NCBI RefSeq assembly: GCF_000003815.2
Contig: NC_049988.1
Span: 23,704,172-23,768,171 of the forward strand
DNA from: Branchiostoma floridae
Taxonomy: Eukaryota; Chordata; Leptocardii; Amphioxiformes; Branchiostomatidae
Direction: 5' to 3'
DNA length: 64,000 nt
Shown: piece after piece, positions 46,347-56,133 of the stretch
Layout of the letters: each line of letters opens with the position of its first letter
How positions within the stretch are numbered: the first letter of the stretch is position 1
Made by a program: the position numbers and the translations under genes
Notes under the pieces: generated by a model
Database searches by the model: none
Told to the model about the DNA's origin: nothing
Seen by the model: the letters and a program-made list of their open reading frames with translations, nothing else

Positions 46347-48445
46347 CACATACACCTACACACACACAAACACACACAAATCCACATCTTAATTTAGACT
46401 TAAACTTCCTTTGTAGCGAGACATTACCACCTTACGAGATCTCCACTCAGGTTTGTTTGTTTTGTTGTTGTTGTTTTTCTTTTGCATCAGGCTACAGCAA
46501 TTCATATTCTTGGTTCTCCTACATTTTATTTGGATGTAAAAATTTAGCTATTGGTGAAGATGAAAACAGAATGCTGAGATGAAAACAGAAGGCTGAGAGG
46601 AAAACTTGAAAATTTTCTGCACCTGTATGCAATCCTTGAAACGATTTGTTCCTGGGTATAGGTACACTCCTCAAACTCTGTTTTCATGGTAACATACATA
46701 CATACATCATCGACCGGAGGTCGGGACAAGGCAAGTACATATTTCATTCCATAGGGCCCTATCTGACATAGCTTGCTCTAATTCTAAATTCTCAAAATCA
46801 ATACCAGAGTCTCTAGTCAAAGTGTCTGTAAAAGTCAAACTTCTGCAATGTACCCGGCCACTTGGTTTCCATAGAAGAACAAAAAACACTTATTCCTGTT
46901 TTGCTCGGCAACAGTGTCCCGCAACATTTCAATATAAAATTGTTCTTTTATCCGAGAACCAATAAATGAAATTGCTCTTGCCTTATACCAGCACCATTTG
47001 TCAACATCCCAGTTCCGTACAGTAGATAGATTCTGCCAAAGACCAGATTGTAAGTTTTGGTCAGATGATGGACTAACACCTGCTCTCTTGGACATTACCC
47101 TTCCGACATCCACACATATGTACACAGGTCTGCTTGTTGGTTATTTGTGTGTTGTGTGTATTATTGACAAAGTGTATTCAGGCATAATGCATCAGTTGTG
47201 TAAAGTAGGTACAAGTGTAAGTAAGTAGCTGTGTAACACACATGCACAAACATACTTTCTCAGTGATGCGTACTTCTTGTAATCCTTAAAAACATTTCCA
47301 CCTTTTTTACAGGTGTACAAGGAAGCTCTTTCCTACAGAATCCTCCCCCTAATACACACACACACTCAAATACACAGACACACACACTAAATGTGCATGG
47401 TTCTTGTAATCCTTAAAGACATTTCCACCTATTTTACAGGTGTACAAGGAGGCTCTGTTCTACGGCATCCTCCCCCTCATGGAACAGCTGGGCGAGCACA
47501 TTCGTCACGATTTCCTCACGCAGATCCCCAGCTACAACGAAAAACCTGGCCTGGAGCGGTGTAACACACACAAATTTCTTCACTAAGTGCTGCATCGTTC
47601 TTTAAAGACATTTCCACCTTTTTTTTTTAGGTGTACATTAGTACAAGGAAGTACTTTTCAACAGAATCCTCCCCTAACAAACACACACACGTGCGCACAG
47701 ACACATCCCCCACACCGAAGCTGGTATGTTACGCCGAATGGCGGTGATACCGGCTATACTGATACAGATACAGATACACACACACTTTGTGCTGTGTGGT
47801 TCTTGTAATCCTTATAGACATTTCTACCTTTTACAGGTGTACAAGGAAGCTCTGTTCTATGGCATCCTTCCCCTCATGGAGCAGCTTGGCGAGCACATAC
47901 GGCACGAGTTCCTCTCGCAGATCCCCAGCTACAACGAAAGCCTGGAGCGAATGATTGAGCACGCCAGGAAAGAAGCCATGGCGGAGTACGGGCGTTACTC
48001 CAAAGTTCCTGTCTGCATCTTTAAACGGGCCTTTGAGCAGGTTAAAGCAAGACAAGAAGATCCTGACTTAGACCCGACCATCGCGGAAGACTATGTAGAA
48101 GAGCACGAGTGTAAGGAACAAGAAGGGATCGCGAGTTTTGGACCGTGGGAAGGGATACCCACAGAAGGCGACCTTATAGAGTGTATAATACTGGACCTAG
48201 CAGATAAAGGGTACAAGTGTATTAATGAATACGAGGCAGGGGGCGCGCCTACATGTAAAAAGTTCTGGGTGGTCGAAAAACCGGAGTTCTTTTGCGGACG
48301 CGTCGGCGACGAGGAAAAGCAAGATCGTCTGCAAGAAGAGATTGTATCATTTCAGGTTCAAATGGTGGTGACTGGAAGTGATGATAGATTCCGGCCAACC
48401 CAATTTTTATTTCTTGGTTCACAGAGTTTTAAAAAGTATTGCTAA
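44850..48445 (+). CDS. KCTD7-like BTB/T1 protein (284 aa, three exons)
   Basis: Exons: 44850-44867 (MADEEE, donor GAG/GTAAAA), 45711-45938 and 47837-48445, all phase 0. Exon 2 encodes a complete KCTD-type BTB/T1 core: VIPLNVGGHTFTTTLMTL, DSMLAAMFSGRH, GRYFIDREGTYFIHILNFLR. Exon 3 has VYKEALFYGILPLMEQLG, a basic helix (ESLERMIEHARKEAMAEYGR) and the C-terminal part with SFGPWEGIPTEGDLIECI. The SFGPWE segment and overall order match the KCTD7/KCTD14 group, whose members pair with cullin-3 and, for KCTD7, affect neuronal K+ currents. The length is close to human KCTD7 (289). The last 17 residues come from a transposon end. Exon 1 is inferred from phase and acidic start only. Confidence 0.85.
45506..45742 (+). 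repeat. Four tandem units spanning the exon 2 acceptor of the KCTD gene
   Basis: Units at about 66-77 bp spacing carry an ATTCC-type phrase equivalent to IPLNVGG: 45506 (IPLNVCG), 45580 (ITFNICG), 45646 (IPIDICG) and the real exon at 45723. Before each stands a TTTTTGT.TCTCACCCCA-like acceptor tract. Only the last unit has the intact acceptor CCCCATAG and continues into the BTB frame. Confidence 0.7.
46210..46376. repeat. (CA)n microsatellite
   Basis: About 165 bp of CA dinucleotides with CAGAAACACAGACACATGTAC interruptions, in the KCTD intron between exon 2 and its copied 3' edge. Long frames on both strands (Thr-His or Val-Cys repeats) are artefacts of the repeat. Confidence 0.95.
46379..46530 (+). 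pseudogene. Copied 3' edge of KCTD exon 2 with its donor
   Basis: ATCCACATCTTAA…TTCCTTTGTAGCGAGACATTACCACCTTACGAGAT.TCCACTCAG/GTTTG repeats the last ~65 bp of exon 2 (45874-45938), with a 12-bp insertion that brings a TAG, and the following intron sequence (GGCTACA.CAATT.AT). The (CA)n tract separates the original and the copy. Confidence 0.75.
47313..47680 (+). pseudogene. Three incomplete copies of KCTD exon 3
   Basis: Each copy begins with the same intron tail (TTCTTGTAATCCTTAAAGACATTTCCACCT…ACAG) and GTGTACAAGGAAGCTCT. 47313 keeps about 38 bp, and 47631 about 50 bp in damaged form. 47440-47565 keeps about 38 codons (VYKEALFYGILPLMEQLG … IPSYNE) before an insertion and stop. The genuine exon starts at 47837. 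The 47440 copy has a usable acceptor, so aberrant or alternative splicing is possible. Confidence 0.75.
48391..48425 (+). mobile_element. MITE terminal repeat inside the KCTD reading frame
   Basis: CGGCCAACCCAATTTTTATTTCTTGGTTCAC closely matches the terminal repeat of the MITE at 13281-13642 (GGCCACACCAATTTAATTTC TTGGTTCAC). Here it is read as RPTQFLFLGSQ, followed by SFKKYC and TAA, and so supplies the end of the predicted protein. Confidence 0.65.
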
Positions 48446-48799
48446 GTTGAAATTTCCTTTGAAAGCAGAGTCTGAGGGCTGTACCTTGGTACACACAGTA
48501 TCAGGGAGTGAATGTACATGTAGTAAGGTGCAAGTTTTCCTCCCAGCCTTCTGTTTTCATTTTAACCAAGAGCTTAATTTTTACTTGAAAATGTCTTGGA
48601 ACTGAGGACAGGAATTATTGTGGCCATGGCCATAGAATGCATATACTGATATATTGATACTATATGAGTGTTGTTATTTTCATATGAAGTGATATTTGCC
48701 TGTTGTGTTGTTGCTTATGTAAAATGAATTTGTTTAGATACAATCTTGTTATAGAATATAAGAGTTAGTGTATGATACTGAATTGAGGATACAACAATG

Positions 48800-49000
48800 G
48801 TGGTATATAGTGTTGGTGCAACTGTTAGAGAGTTAGGCCCAGCACCCAGAGATCCTGGGTTTGAATCCTCTGACATGCCACCTATGTTATGAAAGGCACC
48901 ACCTTACATTACTTTCCTCTCTCCGCCCTGGTGTACAATGGATAGAAACGTAAAATGACTTTGTTTGGGAAGGTAAATTCATAATATTTAAATGTTCTTC
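48800..49000 (+). repeat. tRNA-derived SINE-like sequence
   Basis: TTGGTGCAACTG (48814-48825) resembles an RNA polymerase III A box and GGTTTGAATCC (48858-48868) a B box, with spacing as in a tRNA. The surrounding sequence cannot fold as a full tRNA. The 3' border is not clear. Confidence 0.45.
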
Positions 49001-49116
49001 ATTCTTCAGTGACATACAAAGTACATATGACCACCTGATATCCAAATATGGCTTGTGTTCTTTGAGGGCCTGTCGAGTCATTATCAATAAATCAAAAGTG
49101 TCCTCTGTATTCAACC

Positions 49117-49416
49117 TTGTGCCTGTGTATGTGTTTGTGTGTGTATATGTTTGTGTGTGTGTTTATGTGTTTGTGTGTGTGTGTGTATATGTTTGTGTGT
49201 GTGTTTATGTGTTTGTGTGTGTATATGTTTGTGTGTGTGTGTGTGTGTGTATATGTTTGTGTGTGTGTTTATGTGTTTGTGTGTGTGTGCCTGTGTGTGT
49301 GTATGTGTTTGTGTGTGTGTGTGTTTGTGTGTGTGCGTGTTGTGTGTGTGTTTGTGTGTGTGTGTGTGTTGTGTGCGTATGTGTTTGTGTGTGTGTTATT
49401 TGTGTGTATGTATTTG
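49117..49416. repeat. (TG)n microsatellite
   Basis: About 300 bp of TG repeats broken by TTTATGTG, TATATG and TTGTG. The Val-Cys and Thr-His frames across it are not genes. Confidence 0.95.
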
Positions 49417-49429
49417 TTGAGTTCAGATA

Positions 49430-51110
49430 AGGCCACACTGACTTAGTTTTATGGATGGCATCCTCTGGAGACCCCCAAACTAATGTGAGAAGGCTTGTAA
49501 GAAAACAGTCCAACAAAAAATGCTGCTATACCACAGAACTAAACATTCAGTCCATTCTTTCCCGGCCTTGGCTTGTCTTACAAATGTATGTTCACCTCTA
49601 GTAAGACTAAGATACAATAATTGCCATGGCAATAATAATTTTATTGATATTCTATTTTTTTAAGAGGGGAACAAGGGCAATGTGGACCCATGCCATGACC
49701 ATGTGGCAAGCAAATTCTGATTGACCAGGGATGTTATTGTGTCATATGTGGACATAGTTTTATTTTTTAGAACAGACAAAAACTAATGCGCAATTAGATG
49801 TCATCCATAAAATCAAGTCAGTGCGTCAATTGCACATTACCAAGAGGATGTTTCTTGCCTTTTGTTCTGACATTTTGGAAATCTTTGTAACAATCTGACT
49901 GTAATAAGTAACTGTTTAGAACTATTTGTAACTTCTGTGTGACGTTCTAAATATTTTATAAATATAAATAATTATGAAGCTAGATTAATGACACTGAAAA
50001 CGCAAGTTTACTGTCTGGCGGACACACCTCGACTGATTTGGATAATCAGGTGGTACTTTCAGTGACCTTTTGGCGAATATATCCGGGTCATGGTTCGATG
50101 ACCTCCAGCTGTGTTCGAGTCTTTCCAAAACGTTTCCAACTTTCCGGCTCAGATCCTTCGTTTTGCGTAAGTTTCTCAAGGTTCCTTGCGATACACGTGA
50201 GCTCACAGGTAAGGAGAATAGATAAGGAAATTATGGGTAGCGAAGAAAAACATAAGGCCAATTTTAATGCTGTAACTTCTTTGTTGGTCCATTCTTAGCT
50301 CGGCACGGGAGACTATCCGCACNNNNNNNNNNNNNNNNNNNNNNNNNNNNNNNNNNNNNNNNNNNNNNNNNNNNNNNNNNNNNNNNNNNNNNNNNNNNNN
50401 NNNNNNNNNNNNNNNNNNNNNNTAATGACATTTGTCTGAGTATTTTCAATTCCATCAATGGAATTCTTTATTGTTGGCTATATTTCTTTGACCAATGCTT
50501 GATTCTATGACTGTATATCAAAATCTCTCTCATTAAAAATCATTACTTGCCCGGTCGGACAAGTGGGGTAGGAAATGTACTTGCCCAAACAGCATTTTCA
50601 CTTGCCCTGGACAATCGGGCTAGTGGACTTGTCCAACCCTGGCATGGGTGCTGCGATACAGACAGAACAGTCCACCTTTGACTTTGACTATGCTGGCGTG
50701 ATCAACCGTTATTGATCTAATCATGTCCATCCTCGGAATACGTAGTGAAGTGCTACTTTCCTGCCATGGTGATATAAATAAGTTTGTATGGAGAAATGAA
50801 TCAATGCAAACTCCAAAAAAATGTGTATTTGTAAGTATTTTTGTGTCTTCACTGTAGCAAGTACCTCAAACATTTCATTATACTGTGACAATATACACTA
50901 GTTAGTAGGCGGTGCAAGCTGAAGACAGAAGGAAAATATTCTTGGACCAATGGTGTTTTGAGTTCGCGGTGTAGTGACCATGGCAAACACAAAACCACCG
51001 CAAAATGTTTCTGCATTTATAGAATTTACTTACTCGCAAGCACACAGACCAACAAAACTACTTGATATTAAATTGTTTTAATTACTTATATTTACTATGT
51101 GTTGATTTTT
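49430..51110. other. Gene-poor interval before the zinc-finger gene, with a gap
   Basis: It contains a 100-N gap (50323-50422) and, at about 50545-50643, a hAT-like end read on the minus strand (CAGGGTTGGACAAGTCCAC … ACTTGCCC). The stretch 49990-50320 is less AT-rich and could hold a promoter or 5' exon of the zinc-finger gene, but I cannot place a donor. A pyrimidine tract and acceptor TTTTTCTTTCAG end at 51117. Confidence 0.5.
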
Positions 51111-51152
51111 CTTTCAGTTTCTCGGAACTGCTGCATCCGATCAAACTTTACG

Positions 51153-54100
51153 ATGGCAACAAATAGTCCATCAACCATCAACAGCGAAGATCTGAGTCAC
51201 TGTCGAGAAGCTGTTGAGTACTTCAGCCTTCCAGAGCTCAACATGCTGACTAACACTGAGGAGAAACCCTCTATGGAAACTCTCCCTGTGGAGATACCCT
51301 CCATGGAAAATTTCACTGAGGACATACACAACATACAGACTAACGCTGGTGAGAGACCCTCCATGGAAACTCACGCTGTTGAGAGACCCTCCATTGAAAC
51401 TAACATTGATGAAGAACCCTCCATGGAATCTCACGCTGGTGAGAGACCCTTCTTTGAAATTAGCACTGAAGAGAAACCCTTCATGGGAACTCATGCTTGT
51501 GAGAGACCCTCCATGCAAACTCACGCTGGTGAGAGACCCTCCATGCAAACTTACACCAGTGAGAGACCCAACGTGCAAACTCACACCAGTGAGAGACCCA
51601 ATGTGCAAACTCACACTTGTGAGAGACCCTCCATGCAAACTCACGCTGGTGAGAGACCCTCTATGCAAACTGGCACCGGTGAGAGACCCAACGTACAAAC
51701 TTACACCAGTGAGAGACCCAACTTGCAAACCCACACTTGTGAGAGACCCTCCATACAAACTAACACTGGTGAGAGACCCAACCTACAAACACACACCGGT
51801 GTGAAACCCAACATGCAAGCTCACACTGATGAGAGACTCTCCATGGAAGCTCACACTGGTGAGAGACCCTCCATGCAAACTGACACCGGTGAGAGACCCT
51901 CCATACAAACTGACACTGGTGAGAAACCCAATGTACAAACACACACCTGTGAGAAACCCAACGTGCAAGCTCACACTGATGAGAGACCCTCCATGCAAAC
52001 TCACGCTGGTGAGAGACCTTCCGTGCAAACTGACGTCGGTGAGATACCCAACGTACAAACTCACACAAGTGAGAGACCCAACGTACAAACTTGCACCGTT
52101 GAGAGACCCAACGTGCAAATTTGCACTGGTGAGAGACCCTCCATGCAAAATCACTCCGGTGAGAAACCCAACGTACAAACTGGAGCTGGTGAGATGCCCT
52201 CCATGCAAACTCATGCCGGTAAGAGACCCAACATGGAAACTCAAACTGGTGAGAGACCCAACCCAGAAACGCACACAGGTGAGAAACCCAACACGAAAAC
52301 TTGCACAGGTGAGGAACTCTACATGCAGACCATTACATACACATGTGGAAGATGTAAGCAGATCTTTAGTAGCTTGTGTGAGATAACACTCCACATGCAT
52401 GCTCACACCGGTGAGAGACCTTACAGGTGTTACGTGTGTGGAAAGAAGTTCTTTGATGTTACCCACCTACTGGCACACGTGCGGACTCACTCAGGGGAGA
52501 AACCCTACAAATGCGAGGAGTGCGGCAGTCAGTTTAATACCCCAAGTGCTCGTAAAAGACACATGCAGACCCACTCTGGAGAGAAACCGTACAAGTGTGA
52601 GGAGTGCAGCAAGCAGTTTATGTTACCAAGTCTCTTGACGAGCCACATGTTGACTCACACTGGGGAGAGACCCAGACCCTATAGCTGTGACCTGTGCAGC
52701 AAGAAGTTTCAACACAAGGGAGGTCTGAAGACACACTTGCTGATTCACACAGGGGAGAAACCTTACGGCTGTATGGAATGCGGCAAGCAGTTCAGATCAC
52801 AATATAATCTAAAAGCTCACATGCACACTCACACAGGTGAGAAACCCTACCAGTGTGAGGAGTGCAGCAAGCAGTTCAGTACCCTTAGTGATTGCAGAAG
52901 ACATATGAAGACCCACTCCAGAGAAAAGCCGTACAAGTGTGAGAAGTGCAGCAAACAGTTTAAGACATCTGGTTATCTGAAGACACATGCATTGACTGTT
53001 GGACATACTTTGACTCAAATTGGTGGACAAACTTTGAGTCACGCTGATGGACATACTTTGGCTCACACTGATGGACAAACTTTGAATCACAGTGGTGAGA
53101 AACCCTATGCATGTGATGTGTGTGAAAAGAAGTTTCAATATCAGTGTAACTTGACGGAACATATGAGGACTCACACCGGGGAGAAGCCATATAGCTGTGA
53201 AGAGTGCAGCAGGCAGTTTAGTTTCCAATGTAGCCTAAAGAGGCACGTGCGCACTCACACAGGTGAGAAACCTTACAGCTGTGAGGTGTGCGGCAAGCAG
53301 TTTACAGACGCTAGTAGTCGCAATAAGCACATGTGGACCCACTCCCAATCTGGTGAAAAGCCGTACAAGTGCGATGAGTGCAGCAAACACTTTGTTACTC
53401 TGAGTGGATTGAAATCACACACAATGACTCACACAGGGGAAAAGCCCTATAGCTGTGACCTGTGCAACAGGGAGTTTCGACACCGGTATGGTCTCAAAAT
53501 ACACATGCAGACTCACACAGGGGAGAAACCATACGGCTGTAAGGAATGCGGCAAGCAGTTTAGTCAGGCAAGCAACCTAAAGCAACACATGTTTACTCAC
53601 ACCGGGGAAAAACCCTACAAGTGTGACCAGTGCAGTAAGGAGTACAGTGTACTCTCTTGTCTAAATGCACACCTGAAAACTCACAGTGGTGAGAAACCCT
53701 ACATGTGTGAAAAGTGTGGAATGTGTTATAGAACAATGAGTAGACTGAAGGAGCACATGTTGACCCACACAGGTGAGAAACCCCACATGTGTGAAAAATG
53801 CGGCATGCAGTTTAGGACTGTTATTAACCTTAAGGATCACATGCGGACACACACAGGTGAGAAACCGTACAGATGTGAGAAATGCAGCAAGCAGTTCGCT
53901 CGAATGGCTCACCTACGACTACACATGCGGACTCACACCGGCGAGAAACCCTACAGATGTGAAAAGTGTGGCAAACAGTTTAGCGATTCTAGCTCTTGTA
54001 GGAGACACATGCGGACTCACACAGGGGAGAAACCGTACAGCTGTGAAGAGTGCGGCAAACAGTTCATTGAGCTCGGTGGGCTAAGGAGTCACATGAGGAC

Positions 54101-54479
54101 TCACACTGGTGAAAAACCGTACAACTGTAAGGAGTGCAGCAGGCAGTTCAGACAGCCGAGTGCACTGAAGAGTCACATGCTAACTCACACAGGTGACAAA
54201 CCTCACAGCTGCGAGTACTGCAGCAAAACCTTTTGTTTTGCCAGTGAATTAAAAAGACACATGAGGACTCACACTAAAGAAAAGCCCTACAGTTGCAAGG
54301 AGTGCAGCAAAAGCTTTAGTCACACCAATGACCTGAAGAAACACATGTTCACTCACAGTGTTGAGAAGCCTTTCTGTTGTGAGGAATGCAACAAAGGGTT
54401 TTGTTCTGCCAAGGATCTGAGAAGTCACACGCGTACGTTGACTCACACAAGTGAGAAATCCCACAGAGAAGTGCAGTAA
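51153..54479 (+). CDS. C2H2 zinc-finger protein, 24 fingers, with linker-repeat N terminus (1108 aa)
   Basis: I start at ATG 51153 (MATNSPSTIN), 36 bp after a strong acceptor at 51117, so an untranslated 5' exon is likely. Residues ~1-35 are unique. Residues ~36-390 are about 35 copies of a 10-residue unit such as MQTHAGERPS or VQTHTSERPN. From residue 396 (TCGRCKQIF) there are 24 Krüppel-type fingers (C-X2-C-X12-H-X3-5-H) joined by TGEKP linkers, as in YKCEECSKQF and YRCEKCGKQF. Finger 8 carries a 32-residue in-frame insert. Finger 11 has THSQSGEKP and finger 4 TGERPRP linkers. No KRAB, BTB or SCAN domain. The C terminus is cut short by a frameshift in a former 25th finger. It is probably a nuclear DNA-binding protein; target unknown. 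Confidence 0.92.
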   Translation: MATNSPSTINSEDLSHCREAVEYFSLPELNMLTNTEEKPSMETLPVEIPSMENFTEDIHNIQTNAGERPSMETHAVERPSIETNIDEEPSMESHAGERPFFEISTEEKPFMGTHACERPSMQTHAGERPSMQTYTSERPNVQTHTSERPNVQTHTCERPSMQTHAGERPSMQTGTGERPNVQTYTSERPNLQTHTCERPSIQTNTGERPNLQTHTGVKPNMQAHTDERLSMEAHTGERPSMQTDTGERPSIQTDTGEKPNVQTHTCEKPNVQAHTDERPSMQTHAGERPSVQTDVGEIPNVQTHTSERPNVQTCTVERPNVQICTGERPSMQNHSGEKPNVQTGAGEMPSMQTHAGKRPNMETQTGERPNPETHTGEKPNTKTCTGEELYMQTITYTCGRCKQIFSSLCEITLHMHAHTGERPYRCYVCGKKFFDVTHLLAHVRTHSGEKPYKCEECGSQFNTPSARKRHMQTHSGEKPYKCEECSKQFMLPSLLTSHMLTHTGERPRPYSCDLCSKKFQHKGGLKTHLLIHTGEKPYGCMECGKQFRSQYNLKAHMHTHTGEKPYQCEECSKQFSTLSDCRRHMKTHSREKPYKCEKCSKQFKTSGYLKTHALTVGHTLTQIGGQTLSHADGHTLAHTDGQTLNHSGEKPYACDVCEKKFQYQCNLTEHMRTHTGEKPYSCEECSRQFSFQCSLKRHVRTHTGEKPYSCEVCGKQFTDASSRNKHMWTHSQSGEKPYKCDECSKHFVTLSGLKSHTMTHTGEKPYSCDLCNREFRHRYGLKIHMQTHTGEKPYGCKECGKQFSQASNLKQHMFTHTGEKPYKCDQCSKEYSVLSCLNAHLKTHSGEKPYMCEKCGMCYRTMSRLKEHMLTHTGEKPHMCEKCGMQFRTVINLKDHMRTHTGEKPYRCEKCSKQFARMAHLRLHMRTHTGEKPYRCEKCGKQFSDSSSCRRHMRTHTGEKPYSCEECGKQFIELGGLRSHMRTHTGEKPYNCKECSRQFRQPSALKSHMLTHTGDKPHSCEYCSKTFCFASELKRHMRTHTKEKPYSCKECSKSFSHTNDLKKHMFTHSVEKPFCCEECNKGFCSAKDLRSHTRTLTHTSEKSHREVQ
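51240..52330 (+). repeat. 30-bp coding minisatellite in the zinc-finger gene
   Basis: Units of the form GAGAGACCCTCCATGCAAAC TCACGCTGGT are repeated about 36 times in frame with 70-95% similarity. Five more units with the same phase length lie after the stop codon (54552-54701), outside the coding frame. Confidence 0.9.
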
Positions 54480-54701
54480 ATGCTATGCTGACAGCAGTGG
54501 TCTTAGAAAACACTTGAAGAATCATCACAATGAAGAGAAACCCTCCTAAACACTGGTGAGGGACCCTTCATTGGAACTAACACTAGTGAGAGACCCTACA
54601 TGGAAACTCACACTGGCGAGAGACCCTCAATTAAAACTAACACTGGTGAGAGACCCTCCATTGGAACTAACACTGGTGAGAGACCCTCCATTGGAACTAA
54701 C
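54480..54701 (+). pseudogene. Remnant of a 25th finger and linker repeats after the stop
   Basis: After the stop, another frame reads CSKCYADSSGLRKHLKNHHN EEKPS and stops. This is a finger whose first cysteine region (TSEKSHREVQ in the used frame) has lost a few bases. Five 30-bp units (ACTGGTGAGAGACCCTCCAT TGGAACTAAC) follow. Confidence 0.75.
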
Positions 54702-55136
54702 AATATGTGAATGTGAATGAGTACGAAAAGGGGTTTTAAGGAGTTTACTACTGCACTACTGTTTGGCATTTCCATCTTTTGCTCATTTGTGCAAAACTGA
54801 AGCTAAAATGATTATTAGTATCTTTGCGGACTTCCCTCTTCAGGCGTTAGGAAATGTTGAGAATCGCGAATCGGCGACCCCCAAAAGCTGCTAAAAGTCT
54901 TCAACGAAGGATAACTTTGTGCTAGACGCCTACATTAGATCTTGGTTCAAATGCCTCCAGTCATGCTTTCAGCCATGAAAAGTTATTAAATACCAAAGAT
55001 TAACGTTTTGTTCCAGAGTCTTTCTTTGCAGTCGTAACCATCCAAGGCATCTAAGGGGCTTGTATGGAGAGTAGTGCTGCGTGTAATTTGTATTGTAGTC
55101 GTCCGTGTCGCTTAGGTTCTTTTGCGTAGCATAGTG

Positions 55137-55470
55137 TCAATATAGAATACAACACGGTGTATTCTATTTATGTCATACCCACCTGAGAAAACCGCTGTTT
55201 TGATACGAAATGCGCCAGAAGTTGAACAAATTTGTTGCCCTCGAAAAAAAAAAAAAAACGTTGCAACAGTAATGCTCCAACGTCCGAATCAGGAATTCGA
55301 ACTTTCGATGGCGTCGTAATCGGCCCACTCGAAACAGTTCGATTTATTCGAAAATGGAGCCCGTGTGATAACCCCGGGCCGTACGGAAAGTTATCATCCG
55401 GTCCGGAACACCCGTATCGAACGTTTTCGCGTCACAGCTATGACATACTAGTCTGTGTAAACTGACTCAC
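55137..55470 (+). repeat. Dispersed repeat, copy A (palindrome AATACAACACGGTGTATT)
   Basis: It includes TAGAATACAACACGGTGTATTCTA, CCACCTGAGAAAACC, an A-run, TTCGAACTTTCGATGGCG, and CCGTACGGAAAGTTATC. The same order is found inverted at 60413-60890. No protein is encoded; the apparent frames are chance. Confidence 0.7.
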
Positions 55471-55723
55471 AGATAGAGAGGGGGGGGGGGGGGGTCACCC
55501 AATGCAACTTACAAAGAAGTCATGAAGGTCGACTTCGCTTTATGCTGAATTTAAAATACTCACCACGCCTACATTCATTACGCAAATAGAATTGGCGTTC
55601 AAGAAGAAGATTTGCCAAAAATATTGAAAAATAGGAATAGGGTAAGCAGGCCAGAATCAGCCGAATGTCAAGTAAACCTAGCCAAAGGTTCATAACCTTG
55701 TTTTCTTTACTACACTTAGAACT

Positions 55724-56123
55724 AGGGCTGTGTACCTAAACAAATTTTCAGGTACAGGTACAGGTACACAGGTTTAGGTACAGGTCCGGACCTACACCTG
55801 TACCTAAAAAAGTTTAACCAAGTATATGTAAGTTAAACATGTAGCTAACTGTATGATAAAATGTCATCTTTGTATTGGCAATTACATATTTGAATCTCAA
55901 AACAATTTCTTTGCAAGTTTTCTTAAGTTTCAACTCCAAGATTATCACCATTGTCATTGTGGATTTGGGATTTACTTGTCCAGCAGTCTCAAAAAGTAGT
56001 GTTTAATAGTTTTAGATTTAGTTTGTTAAGGTACAGGTACACAGATGTTTAGGTCCGGACCTGTACCTAAACAATTTTTTAGGTACGGTACAGGTACGGG
56101 TATTTAGGTACGTACATAGCCCT
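55724..56123. mobile_element. 400-bp MITE (AGGGCTGTGTACC ends), intact flanking repeat
   Basis: Ends AGGGCTGTGTACCTAAA and TTTAGGTACGTACATAGCCCT are inverted, and the subterminal regions are full of GGTACAGGTAC and GGTCCGGACC units. ACTTAGAACT lies on both sides (55714-55723 and 56124-56133), a clean target duplication of 8-10 bp as made by hAT-type enzymes. Recent insertion, non-coding. Confidence 0.8.
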
Positions 56124-56133
56124 ACTTAGAACT

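Noticed and set aside
46102-46397. Long frames of Thr-His or Val-Cys repeats
   Set aside because: They are translations of the (CA)n tract on both strands; the same applies to the frames over the (TG)n tract at 49053-49516.
48814-48868. A tRNA gene
   Set aside because: A- and B-box-like words are present but acceptor and anticodon stems do not form; a SINE-like remnant fits better.
51171-52466. Minus-strand and out-of-frame frames of up to 227 codons over the linker repeats
   Set aside because: A 30-bp repeat keeps all frames open by periodicity; the + frame is the one that continues into zinc fingers.
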